A stretch of DNA of 64,000 nt from NCBI GenBank assembly GCA_021229015.1, contig CM037782.1:38340316-38404315 (forward strand), given 5' to 3'. The notes under the pieces are model-generated. The model had not been told where the DNA came from. It did not search any database and saw nothing but the letters and a program-made list of their open reading frames with translations. The position numbers and the translations under genes were made by a program. This DNA is from Solen grandis. Its lineage: Eukaryota; Mollusca; Bivalvia; Adapedonta; Solenidae. This document shows, piece after piece, positions 38,089 through 64,000 of this stretch (position 1 is its first letter; every line of letters starts with the position of its first letter).

Positions 38089-39477
38089 GGGTTACTTAGA
38101 AAAAATTTGGTCAGTGGCTCAAATCCTACCAGCAATGATTATGATAAAATAGGGTGTAGAATAATAAATACAACATTCTGTTATTCTTGTTTTAAAAATG
38201 TATCAGTAAATTTCCAAGTTAAAAAAAATAAGGTGTACTTATAATTAGTACTTATGAAGGTTGAAACCAATGGTCAATGACACAAAAATGATTCAGAAGA
38301 GGCTAGATCATTAAGCTGTATGAAATACCGTTATAAAAAGCATTAATTATTCTGAAAGAGTTACACAATTAAGGATGTCTTGCTAAAAGAAAGAAAGTCT
38401 ATTTATGAAATTAAAAAAACATCAAACTATATAAACATGATTTCTTACAAACGAAATGTGCAAATGTAGGTATGTTTCCTGGTTGATTTTTAAAACTGCC
38501 AAAACGAAGATATTTATTCAAACATAAAACATTAATATATATGTTTTGATAAAATGCATAAAGAGTTAAAAATGCAATGCCGTTAATTGGCTTGGGTATT
38601 GGAAGGGAACTATACTGCAAAATATTGCAATATCAAAGTTTCACATTGTGATATATTTCATGACAAGTTAGACTCATTATTCTCCCAAAAGCAGTGTTTA
38701 TTCTTCGGACAGAAAAGCAAAATGTGTGTTACAGACTTGTTAAGATATGCAATCTTAACATACTCTTTCGCGACAGCATTAGTATAATGCATAAATAGGA
38801 AAAAATCTTTTACTAAAGTTCATTCAATTGTTTACAAAAATACCCGATTTAAATATATTCCGTATATCTTCCGTCAGTCTTCCGTAGACCTTCGTATGTC
38901 TCAGTTAACGAATCTCGAGTGTATAAACTGATGACGTAGCAGATAAACAATTTGAGAATCGGCCATTCAATTTATTTCCGATTACGGACCATCTTCGGGA
39001 ATAATCGCAAAATCAAAATGTAAACAATGAGAGTATTTTGACATCCATCCAAAACATTAAATTGCGTAATCTGATTAGCATTTTCAATACGTTTAACTGT
39101 TATTCTACGGCGGATAATTGCATATTATGTACCATGTACCATTTGCCGTAGTCTACAACTCATCAATGCTATTTTATCTTTTCTTTTTCAAAGAAATTGT
39201 ATCATAACGAAACAAAATGGGCCTTTAAATATACACTGCTGAAAACTGCAAAAGTGCGTTATACATTGAAATTGAAGATTTTTAACTTTTTACACAACCT
39301 ACAGAAAAAAAAAGTATTGCACAACATTATCAATAAAAGCACACAACACTGATTCCAGAACCGGTGAGTAATTCCGTAATCATGCGCTTGTCATTAGTTA
39401 AGCTTTCCTTATATACGAGACGTTTTGGCTTGATTGTACATTTGTAGTTCAAAGAAAGTAGCTGAAAAACTGAAATC

Positions 39478-39934
39478 TATGGTGGCATACTTCTGCCAGC
39501 CACTTATCCACTTAGCTATGTCGAAACTTCTCTGAAAAATTGTCACATAGTCAGTTAGTATCTGGCAAGTAGAAAACTTTCGTGTTATCCTCTTAGGTAT
39601 CTTAACAGAACAAAACTGCCGGTTAGTGCCCACTACTACCAGCCATATATTCACTTAAGATAACTGGATATCTCGCCTTTTTTCAAGTTAGTCAGTTAAA
39701 TTATGAGGAGAACAGGCATTTTTTTCACGTAAAATGGCATGGTATCCACTTAAAATAAGTGAATATGTGATTGGCAGTAGTGGGCACTAACAGACAGTTT
39801 AGTCCTGTTAAGATACCTAAGTAGATAACTTGAAAATTTGCTACTTGCCAGATACTAACTGAATATGTGACAATTTTTCAGAAAATTTCAACATAGCTAA
39901 GTGGATAAGTGGCTGACAGAAATATGCCACCATA
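39478..39934. mobile_element. 457-bp foldback element with 6-bp target duplication
   Basis: The arms are long, near-perfect inverted repeats: left from tatggtggcatacttctgcc, right ending gacagaaatatgccaccata, with about 190 bp of pairing through ctacttgccagatactaact. Flanks on both sides are gaaatc (39472-39477 and 39935-39940). The centre is about 70 bp. No coding. It lies 430 bp past the kinase stop codon. Confidence 0.92.
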
Positions 39935-40362
39935 GAAATCCAGTTCGATCACAGTAGTATTCTGTAAAAGTACTGCGGCCTTTTATAATACAGGCCAATT
40001 TCTCAGATCTCTTTCCTTGACTTGACAGAACGGACATTGACGAAATCCCTACGTATATCAATCGTGTTGTTCCGCCTACCACCGGAACATTTAGCCTCCG
40101 CTTGATGCTGATGACTCCAGCATCCGCGGATGATTATATGATTGGTCCTCAGTTAGTTAATATTCTTCAAATGCCGACAATCACCTCAGTGCTACGATTC
40201 AGCTGGGTCTGATTTTGCACCTTTGCTATTATCACAAATATACTAATGAATAAAAAACAATATAAAACTTGATTAGTCAGAGAATCAGGCTAGCGCCGCT
40301 TACTAAACTTGGTCGTCCGCGGGTATTATCTTCATGGAGCAATGCTTTAATTAACACCAACA

Positions 40363-56344
<15,982 letters not shown>

Positions 56345-56368
56345 GTTGAAAACGTTTTTCTACATCTG
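56345..56368 (-). promoter_or_regulatory. Putative 5'-UTR splice acceptor before the kinase start codon
   Basis: On the minus strand a pyrimidine-rich stretch ends in cttacag (AG at 56366-56367), 21 bases before the ATG. This suggests the start codon lies in exon 2 of the mRNA and the promoter is further up, within 56.4-64 kb or beyond. No TATA-type promoter could be assigned. Confidence 0.4.
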
Positions 56369-58364
56369 TAAGGTCGGGGTCTCTTTAATACAATGTATAT
56401 ACAGAGACCATGTTAAGGTAATGGACATTGTGAAATACCAACTCATTTATAATCATGTTTTGCATTTACAAGTACATAATATAAATTCGTTGTAGTTTAC
56501 AAACGTTTCAAGATGTGTGTACCAAAAGTCACGCTATTGATTACCCGTGATTTGCTGAAACACAGCTGTTTCTCAACTCAATATGGCAAAGATCTTTGCG
56601 AGAGATTTGTAAGGACACCTCGCCCATTTCTACAAAAGGTAAATGCCGAGATATTCCGAATAGGCTATCTCCTGATTTGAAGTCCTGGGGAGGAAGGGGA
56701 AAAAAACGCCTGTTTTTCTTAGTCGCTCCTATGTGAACATACCTTGTCTAATATCTAACAATATACACTTCATTCAAATAAGTGACCTTGTTGGACAATT
56801 GAATATAATATGTATTTTAATTATTGCTAGATATTATATATTTTACCTATATTTTCATGCAAGTACATGTAGCTCTCTGTCACACGAATGTCTACATTAT
56901 ATCTCTCTATAGTATAAATTGTGTACGTGTAAATCTCACCATGTTTTGCTTCATTTGCCATTTTACCTGATAATCAAGGTAGCGTGACTATGGTACATAA
57001 ATTAACAATAACATAAGTATTGCAAATGCAGAAAATGAGAAAACGCGAGGGGGAAACCCATTTTCGTTCAAACTTTCGGGGATTCACCGAAGCAAATTTA
57101 GGTATAATGTACATGTATAAATAATAAAAGAAATTTAAAACTGGCAGAGCAATTTTCGATCCCCCAACCTCAGGGTTATGGGTCAATCTTCATAGCGCCA
57201 CTCTGTTCCTTCTTATCCCTTAAACGACGACATATTAAGTTTGATGTCCCAATCAAAATTTAAAAGAAAAATATGTTTCAACCCTTGTACACATGCCATC
57301 TCCCCTATAGCTAAAGATGATAAGACACTAGTATGGAACGCCGGATTATCTACTGTCGAAACTTCCACAGATACGGTAATTAATTTAAAATGTACCATTC
57401 ACATTGAAAATAAAATAAAATCCAATGACAGTAACTATTTTCCATAGTAGTTCTTAGTTACTTATATGAATACAAATGTAGGTTGAGACATTTTAATTTC
57501 ACTTTATTTTCTCTTCTTATACTCCGGTCATCGTCGGAAAACCAACGTTCGTTCAATACGCGTTGCTTCTTAATCGACTGATAACCAATGTGTCAACACC
57601 GGTCTGAATGACCTGTGTAAAAGCGCTCAAAGAATCATGGGTAAATCATGGCTGCGCCTCTAAGATCTCCTGCGTTGGAGATTACATTGAAATGAATAAG
57701 TAAGGTAAATGCAATATTTTAACACGGTATTAAGTTATTGTCAATTTATTATGCCAGTGTGACGTATTTTTTGCATTGTATATGGCATTTAATAGAAAAA
57801 TACTTCTCTACAAATTACACTTACACGACAACGTTTTCCTAAAATTCATGTGAAAGTGAAAGTAGGATAGTAATTCTATTTCCTATGTATTGCTCAGTCT
57901 ATGCTAGAAGTGTTTAAATTACGATATAATGTTTCGACAATGATAAATGCACTTTTAGAAGTATTTAAGCATGATCATGTTACTAACGTTTGGTCATTTT
58001 TATATAGAACTTGGGTCTATTTGCGCGGAAGCACAATTCGCAGTTTTTGGGTGAATCCTACGGTCTAGTATAGAGACTAGTGTAAGCTAGTGACGTCACA
58101 GTCTCTATTTATAGATTGACTGATAACGGAATGCGAGGGGCTACATACAGGAATCAAACGCGTTGTTTCTTTTTTACAAAAAGCCCTATGTAATTTAATA
58201 TTGTTGGATAAAGTCAATGTAGTGAAGTTATCTATTACCGTCAGTGTCAGCTTTATGTGAGAAACAATTAAATTTTAAAATGACAATCCGTGCAGCTATC
58301 TCTGTTTCATATACAAACAACTTCTTCACTGCTCACTTGCCTGACGCTCAACACATAATATAAT

Positions 58365-58505
58365 AGTTCAAGGACTGGTTGGCACGGTGTTAGGATAATG
58401 TGACTGGGTGTGATGTCGTGCCACATGTCTATGGTATGATACTGCTGTGTGGCAGCACTATATCTGTCTCAAGTAGATATAGTCTCCTAATGACTGAATT
58501 ACAAG
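58365..58505 (+). repeat. Second SINE-like family, copy 4
   Basis: Contains tagttcaaggactggttggc, ttaggataatgtgactgggt, tctgtctcaagtagatatag and taatgactgaattac, closest to the 43185 copy. Confidence 0.6.
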
Positions 58506-59284
58506 CAAACAAGCATTTTGATGATATGACAGTGAGAGGAAGTAGCCCCGCGTTCTTGAAAGTTATTATTGGCATACTAGAGTCCCTAATGTTGACATCA
58601 TGGTGATATTCGATACACACTTAAGTGCAACTTATATTTTTGAGACCACGGGGCTATGCTATACAATGAATGACGTGATATGCGATAAAGTGTATCCCGT
58701 GTTCCACTTCTTTTCCTTGTATGCATACAGGCGGAAATTAAAACGAAAAGAAAAAAAAAAGAATAAGATCACTTCACTATCAACTCACCTTTTATTGTCC
58801 GTAAGAAATAGCCAAATCAGGAATATATCCGTATAAAGCAAGACTGTAAATAAGGTATTTTCACATGCGAAATATATTCGAACGACTTGCACACCTTCCT
58901 ATCGGTAATGCATCCTTGGTCGTATGCTGTGACTTTAAGCTCTTTTCAAATTTGTTTAAAACTTACCTTTAACTTATCTTCCGTATTAAGTTATTGTCGG
59001 ATGATCATGTAACAAGGAAAAAAATAGACCGAGAGAGTCATACAGATTGGTATGTTTAAAGATGTACCTCGTTTGAACCAGTACCTTGACGATCACACAT
59101 ATTTTATATCAATTTAATTTATCGATCGTGCCATGTTGGCCAAAACAGACAGTTTTCTCCTTTAAATATAAACTGAAGGGGAAAAGAATTGCCGTGTGTT
59201 AACTTTGTGTTGTTTTTGTGGACTATATTAGACGGTATTTAACCCTTCACTGCAATTAAACTGATTGTGAAGCAAAGACTAACA

Positions 59285-59811
59285 GACCAGACCCAGATCA
59301 CACAGATACCAGACCCAGATCAGCTAGCAGACCCACATCAAACAACTAGCAGACCCAGATAGCAAAGCCAGCAGACCCAGATCAAACATCTAGCAGACCC
59401 AGATCAAACATCAGACAGCTAAGCAGACCCACATCAGACAGCTAGCAGACCCACATCAGACAGTCAGCAGACCCACATCAGACAGCTAGCAGACCCACAT
59501 CAGACAGCCAGCAGACCCACATCAGACAGTTAGCAGACCAACATCAGACAACTAGCAGACCCACATCAGACAGCTAGCAGACCCACATCAGACAGCCAGC
59601 AGACCCACATCAGACAGTTAGCAGACCCACATCACAGTTAGCAGACCCACATCAGACAGCTAGCAGACCCACATCAGACCCACATCAGACAGTTAGCAGA
59701 CCCACATCAGACAGTTAGCAGACCCACATCAGACAGCTAGCAGACCCACATCAGACAGCCAGCAGACCCACATCAGACAATTGTCAGACTGTCAGTCTGA
59801 TGTGGGTCTGC
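59285..59811 (+). repeat. 22-bp minisatellite ending in a hairpin
   Basis: About 22 units of cagacccacatcagacagct(ag), for example gcagaccc at 59467 and 59489 (22-bp step). The left units are variant (cccagatca) and the right ones nearly uniform. The last unit is followed within 20 bp by its own inverse (gtctgatgtgggtctgct, 59793-59810). Confidence 0.93.
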
Positions 59812-60094
59812 TCTGTTTGCAATATTGAAGCTTAGATTCTACTCAATCTGCATGACAAAGTAAAATCCATTTTCTTTATGCCATTTTAAGTTCAGAGTTA
59901 TTTTTCATCTAGTCATAAACTTGCACATGAATGAGATAAAGTGTTATATAATGTGGATAATTATATAGACACAAGAAACTATTTAGGAAGAAATAAGATA
60001 GGTCTTGTCTTATGTGGGTATCTACAAAGTCAGATGATAAGTCTTGCACCCGGCCACTGATGTTACCGTTCGTTTTCTTCTAGCATACTGTTGA

Positions 60095-60195
60095 GGGTGC
60101 TGAGATCCAGTGGTAACGTATCCAACTGCGGATCCGAAGGTTGTGGGTTCAAACCCATTGGTTACAAGGATTTTTCATAACCTCTTCTTAACCAT
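60095..60195 (+). repeat. tRNA-headed SINE, 5' part
   Basis: It retains the head gagatccagtggtaacgtat and B box gttgtgggttcaaaccc, then ggatttttcataacc; the rest is lost. Confidence 0.6.
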
Positions 60196-60731
60196 AACTT
60201 CTTAAGAAAACTCGAACAGCATACTTGAGTCTGATATTCGAATCACACTTTACAAGTACATATTATATTTTCAACTCTAAGTCCATTATGTAATGATTGA
60301 GATGATATATGACAGAGTATATAGTATGTACCATGTCTCATGTAGACTCAGTCTCCACATGACTGATATACTGACGGCGGGTAAACAAACATAAACAATA
60401 ATAATTCAACATAGAAGCTGCTTTAGATTGTTGACATCGGTTCCACATCTGTCTACGGCATCCTGACACAACTGTAAGCCAAGTTGATTTACAATATCAT
60501 AAAACTTCATGGCAATGTTTTTCTATTTATCGTGTATTACTTGGAGGGATGCATATCGCGACAATGAAAATATCGAAGGTCGAATCATTCGCTTTTAGCC
60601 AGAAATTTCTAATTATTGTCTAGCACCCCGGCCAGCTCGCCACAAAGATGTGTAAGGGAGGTAACTGCGTTGAAGTATTAATTGATATGACTAGTGGGTG
60701 ACCATTCCCTGTGACACCACAACGGAATCTT

Positions 60732-61300
60732 TTAAGCAGCTCGATCACAGATTGTAATTGACTAAGAATTTGATTTTTAATTATATGAGTGTATTACGTC
60801 TATCAATAGCCATCTACAGCCGCAATGTCATCCAATTCAACCATCCATAATTGTAATAAAACAAGAGGACCATGATGGCCCTGGGATCGCTCACCTGAAA
60901 ACAGGGTATTAGTAAGAGGTAAAGAAACAGCAAATATCTCATGATATTAAGGAAAATGAGCTCTGCCCCTACCACAAATAAATCCAATGAGTACTTTTGG
61001 ACAAGATGAATTATCTAATTTGTACTGTATACGCATAAGGAAAATGGGCTCTACCCCCTGACGGCCATGTTTTTTTACCAATCAAATAATTTGAATTTCC
61101 TTTTGTTCAAGAAAATTTTTCAAATTTGTACTATATACATATAAGAAAATGGAAAAAGTTGCCCCCCCCCCCCCTCCCAATCACAGGCAATACTGTCACA
61201 GACGGTATTGAAACTATATTTAGACTGATAAAACCTATGTTTAGATTCATTCACTTTTTCCGTATGCGCTAATTTCATTGGATGAACTTTGTGTTTAGTA
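60732..61300 (+). mobile_element. TIR element, same family (copy 3), split by an insertion and truncated
   Basis: The left end ttaagcagctcgatcacaga and interior attgactaagaattt, gtgtattacgtctatcaa follow copy 1 to about 60858. Homology resumes at aatcacaggcaatactgtca (61180) through tttagattcattcac. The right terminus is not found. Confidence 0.75.
60859..61146 (+). mobile_element. Dispersed bivalve-type repeat (aagaggaccatgatggccct) inserted in copy 3
   Basis: Begins acaagaggaccatgatggcc, ctgggatcgctcacctg. This opening is one I recall as very frequent in bivalve genomes. It contains caaggaaaatgagctc-like duplicated blocks (aaggaaaatgagctctgccc / aaggaaaatgggctctaccc). Boundaries are set by comparison with 41799-42250. 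Confidence 0.65.
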
Positions 61301-61439
61301 CAATTCTGTATGTCATTGGTTTTAAGTTTTGATGAAACGTTGCCCCGAATAAAGTTACTAATCTTTTAGCCATACTTTCTTACTGTCAGATACGGCAATT
61401 TTGGTGGATCCCAAGTAATATCTGCCCCTGAATGTGATA

Positions 61440-61800
61440 AGCAACCCTAATGCAAAGCATGAGCTTCAAATGTCAAAGATATGGGCTGGATATGAATATA
61501 AAGTCTACATACACACATGACCTTAGATCAAGGTCATGGCACACCGATACCTTTGTGCCAGTGGACAAGGGCTGCAAACGAATGTGGGACACACAATTTG
61601 AACATATTGTGACCTTGACCTAAAACAAATACCTAGAGTAAAGATCATGATACACACACTGGTAAAAAGCGACCTTTGTGCTAAGTTCCTGGGAATATTA
61701 CACAATCTTTGGACCTTACATAGCCTATGACAGTCAGATAAGGTCATGACAAAGTAACTTTTGTGCAAATAATGAGCTTCTTGTCTACATAGGAAATAAT
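61440..61800 (+). repeat. Related dispersed repeat with gaccttgacct blocks
   Basis: Holds recurrent aaggtcatggcacac, ccttgacctaaaac, gtaaagatcatgatacaca and ctttgtgccagtgg/ctttgtgctaagttcc. Probably the distal part of the same repeat as 60859; coding is not supported. Confidence 0.5.
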
Positions 61801-64000
61801 GAAGTTATGGAGGGACAAGAAATATATCGTAATTTCTTTATACCCAAATATATCATTCATAAGATGAACTTCTTTTAATTCATTGTTTTATGATCCGTCT
61901 GAATGCAACTCGGTTTAGGGGGCTTCTGTTACGTGCAACATAGACGCGACACAACAAGACAAACTACCTGATTCTTGTATAGCCAATATAACTTTTTGAG
62001 AAGCTTTGGTAATAATTCCATTCATAAGAACTATAAAGACAGCCATATATATTCATATTTCGATTTATTTGAATATAAAACATGGAATGTACAGTAGGAA
62101 TAATTACAAATAGTTTTACCGGAAGTGACGTCACATCCTTTATGAACAAATCTCACATACTGATTACATCAATTCAGAATAACCCATCTTGTATGATGAC
62201 ACGTTAAAGGACAGAGATGTTCCGAATGCAGTAGCCCCATCTATCAAACTCCGCCGCAATAGTTACCTCCCCTTACAGCTGTCGATAACAACTGCCACCA
62301 CAAGCAGATTCGGCTGATATAGGCCAGATTTAGTTTTTTTCACTTTTGACTTTAGTTTTGAGTAATCATGTCAGTTTCGTTATATTCCACGAAAATAGCA
62401 TTCAAAAAATAAAATCAAATAACATTTATAAAATTATGAGTGTTGGTCAAATGGTTTCAACCATCATCACTGACTTGTGTGGTGGCAGTGGTTAAAGTAG
62501 CATAGCGTGACGTAACCGGTGTTTGCCCATCTATTTACAATTGATTGGTTTTAATCTGATCAATGTACGTCCACAGGCATCTTATTTTTTAATAGCATAT
62601 ACTTTTATTACCTCCCCTTATTAAACAGTAGAAGCATTATCTCCCTTCATTAGAATATACTGTACATTAAGGGGAGGTAACGCATAAATGCTGATAAAAA
62701 TTCAATAGCCTGTTGTGTACCTGCATTGGTCATACACTGTTTCTTTGTCATAGTTAGAAGAGTGAAAATGTAACGTAGCACAAAATCACAAGATACTTTC
62801 TTCTTTAAAAACAATAGAATATGCATAAAACCTACTCCATAAATTTATTTTTCTCTTTAAAAAAAAATGTAACCAGGACTGTAATTAGTCTATGCTGGGT
62901 CTCTTTACTGTTGTTGGTCAACAGGTTTCTGGTCTTTATAAAACCTACTTCACAAATCACTTAAAAATAAAATAAGACATCATAATTACATAAAACCTAC
63001 TTGAAACATCAGTTCCAATACAAAGAAGATGACATATCGAGGGGTGAGAGCAAAACTAGGTTAAGCGCATCTATTTAAGGACTTGGCCTATATATAAAAC
63101 ATTTATTATCTACTGATACAAATTACCCAAACTGTAAATTATAAAACTGTTGTCCACTTTGCTCAGCAATGTCCAGGAGCTTTTGACTTAAAGACCTGGT
63201 TCATGCACCTGCATGCCATCTCATCATGCTTAGCAATTTCAAAAGCCATTTCAAGAATGTATGACAAAGTTTTGGTCCGGGCAAAGAAAGTTGACGGCTG
63301 CTGAACAAAATACGCCCAATAACAGCAAATGCTGGGGTGCAGGAAATCTTGTTTTAAGATGTTTCATGGAACATATGCCAGGCCCTTCATTCATTTTTTT
63401 TTTTTTTTTATGTCATCTGTCATCTGATATCTGAGCAGGAGAGATTTATACATTTATGACACAACGTCACATAGTATAGGACGTCCATAGAAAGTTACAT
63501 AAACAGGAAATATCAATACCAACAGGTGAAGAAAAAGACGTTTTTTTAACATTATCTGAGAATACTTGGGAGTATAAATACCGGTGATGCCAAACAACCT
63601 GTCACCTATATATTACAAAGAATGCTTTTGAGTAACAATTTTTACTACAGTATAACCTTTATATGTCAAAAACTTGTTTCAAATGACACAGCAACTAACT
63701 CACCAAACTGCCCGCAGAGGTTACTTCCCCTTATCTGTACAGTAATCTATGCCGAAGAATGAAGGGGAGATAACTGCGTGGAGATTGCTAACTCACAGTA
63801 CAAACATCTGACCAAATCTTCCATTTCACTTTACAAAAATTTAGAAGGATTATAAAAAGACCATAGGGTTAATATGTATCAAAAAATTCAAAGGACAGCT
63901 AACCAGTATCTGTGAGTGATCTTTCTTGTAAAATATACACCAAGCATATATAAAAAATAATACAATGTTGGTGAGGTGACAGAAATTTTAATTTAAGCAT

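Larger units (their letters stand above)
35212..40362. other. Intergenic region between the convergent 3' ends
   Basis: 5.15 kb with no supportable gene. It holds the polyadenylation candidates, a (CT)n tract, a SINE-like repeat, two abutting TTAA elements and the foldback element. Kinase 3'-UTR must occupy part of the right side; tttatt (AATAAA on minus) at 38509 is one possible signal. Confidence 0.7.
56369..64000. other. Region upstream of the kinase coding start: repeats only
   Basis: 7.6 kb without a recognisable coding exon, tRNA or rRNA. It should include the kinase promoter and any untranslated first exon, which I cannot place. It holds a SINE-like copy, the 22-bp minisatellite, the split TIR element and the gaccttgacct repeat. 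61800-64000 shows several short ggggagg(t)aac/ttacctcccc inverted fragments and no gene. Confidence 0.6.

Noticed and set aside
59285..59811. 22-bp array considered as CRISPR or a coding repeat
   Set aside because: There are no spacers; it is simply a minisatellite, and no open frame is supported.
60861..61768. Open frames in the aagaggaccatgatgg repeat
   Set aside because: Short, no recognisable domain, and the sequence is a dispersed repeat.

Overview
The window looks like nuclear DNA of a bivalve mollusc. The evidence is AT-rich sequence, GT-AG introns of a few hundred bases to several kilobases, and a dense load of short interspersed repeats, including a bivalve-type element that begins near 60861. 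I cannot name the species. Two runs of exactly 100 N (1665-1764 and 51765-51864) mark scaffold joins. Assignments rest on conserved motifs and splice phase read by eye; no search was run.

Two protein-coding genes lie in convergent orientation. On the plus strand, 32 visible exons between 2679 and 35211 encode an apolipophorin/apolipoprotein B-type large lipid transfer protein of about 4,640 residues. It has a vitellogenin-type N-terminal lipid-binding module, a beta-rich middle, one giant 7.9 kb exon made largely of ~52-residue beta repeats, a helical segment and a C-terminal von Willebrand factor D domain. The exon with the start codon and signal peptide is not found; it is upstream of the window, in the first N gap, or unrecognised. 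On the minus strand, ten coding exons between 56344 and 40363 encode a 506-residue Src-family tyrosine kinase (myristoylation motif, SH3, SH2, kinase, tail tyrosine). The two proteins have no evident functional link: one is a secreted haemolymph lipid carrier, the other an inner-membrane signalling kinase.

Three reading-frame anomalies interrupt these otherwise intact genes: a missing base near 22950, an exon phase conflict between 32229 and 32956, and an extra base near 45504. The encoded domains are otherwise complete and conserved, so assembly indels are the leading explanation.

Between and inside the genes lies a varied repeat population: a Helitron-like element with eight 146-bp tandem units in an apolipophorin intron, at least four families of TTAA-flanked miniature inverted-repeat elements (one with a nested 32-bp hairpin), a 457-bp foldback element with a 6-bp target duplication, tRNA-headed SINEs, and minisatellites of 22, 37, 55 and ~57 bp. 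From 56366 to 64000 I find no gene, only repeats.
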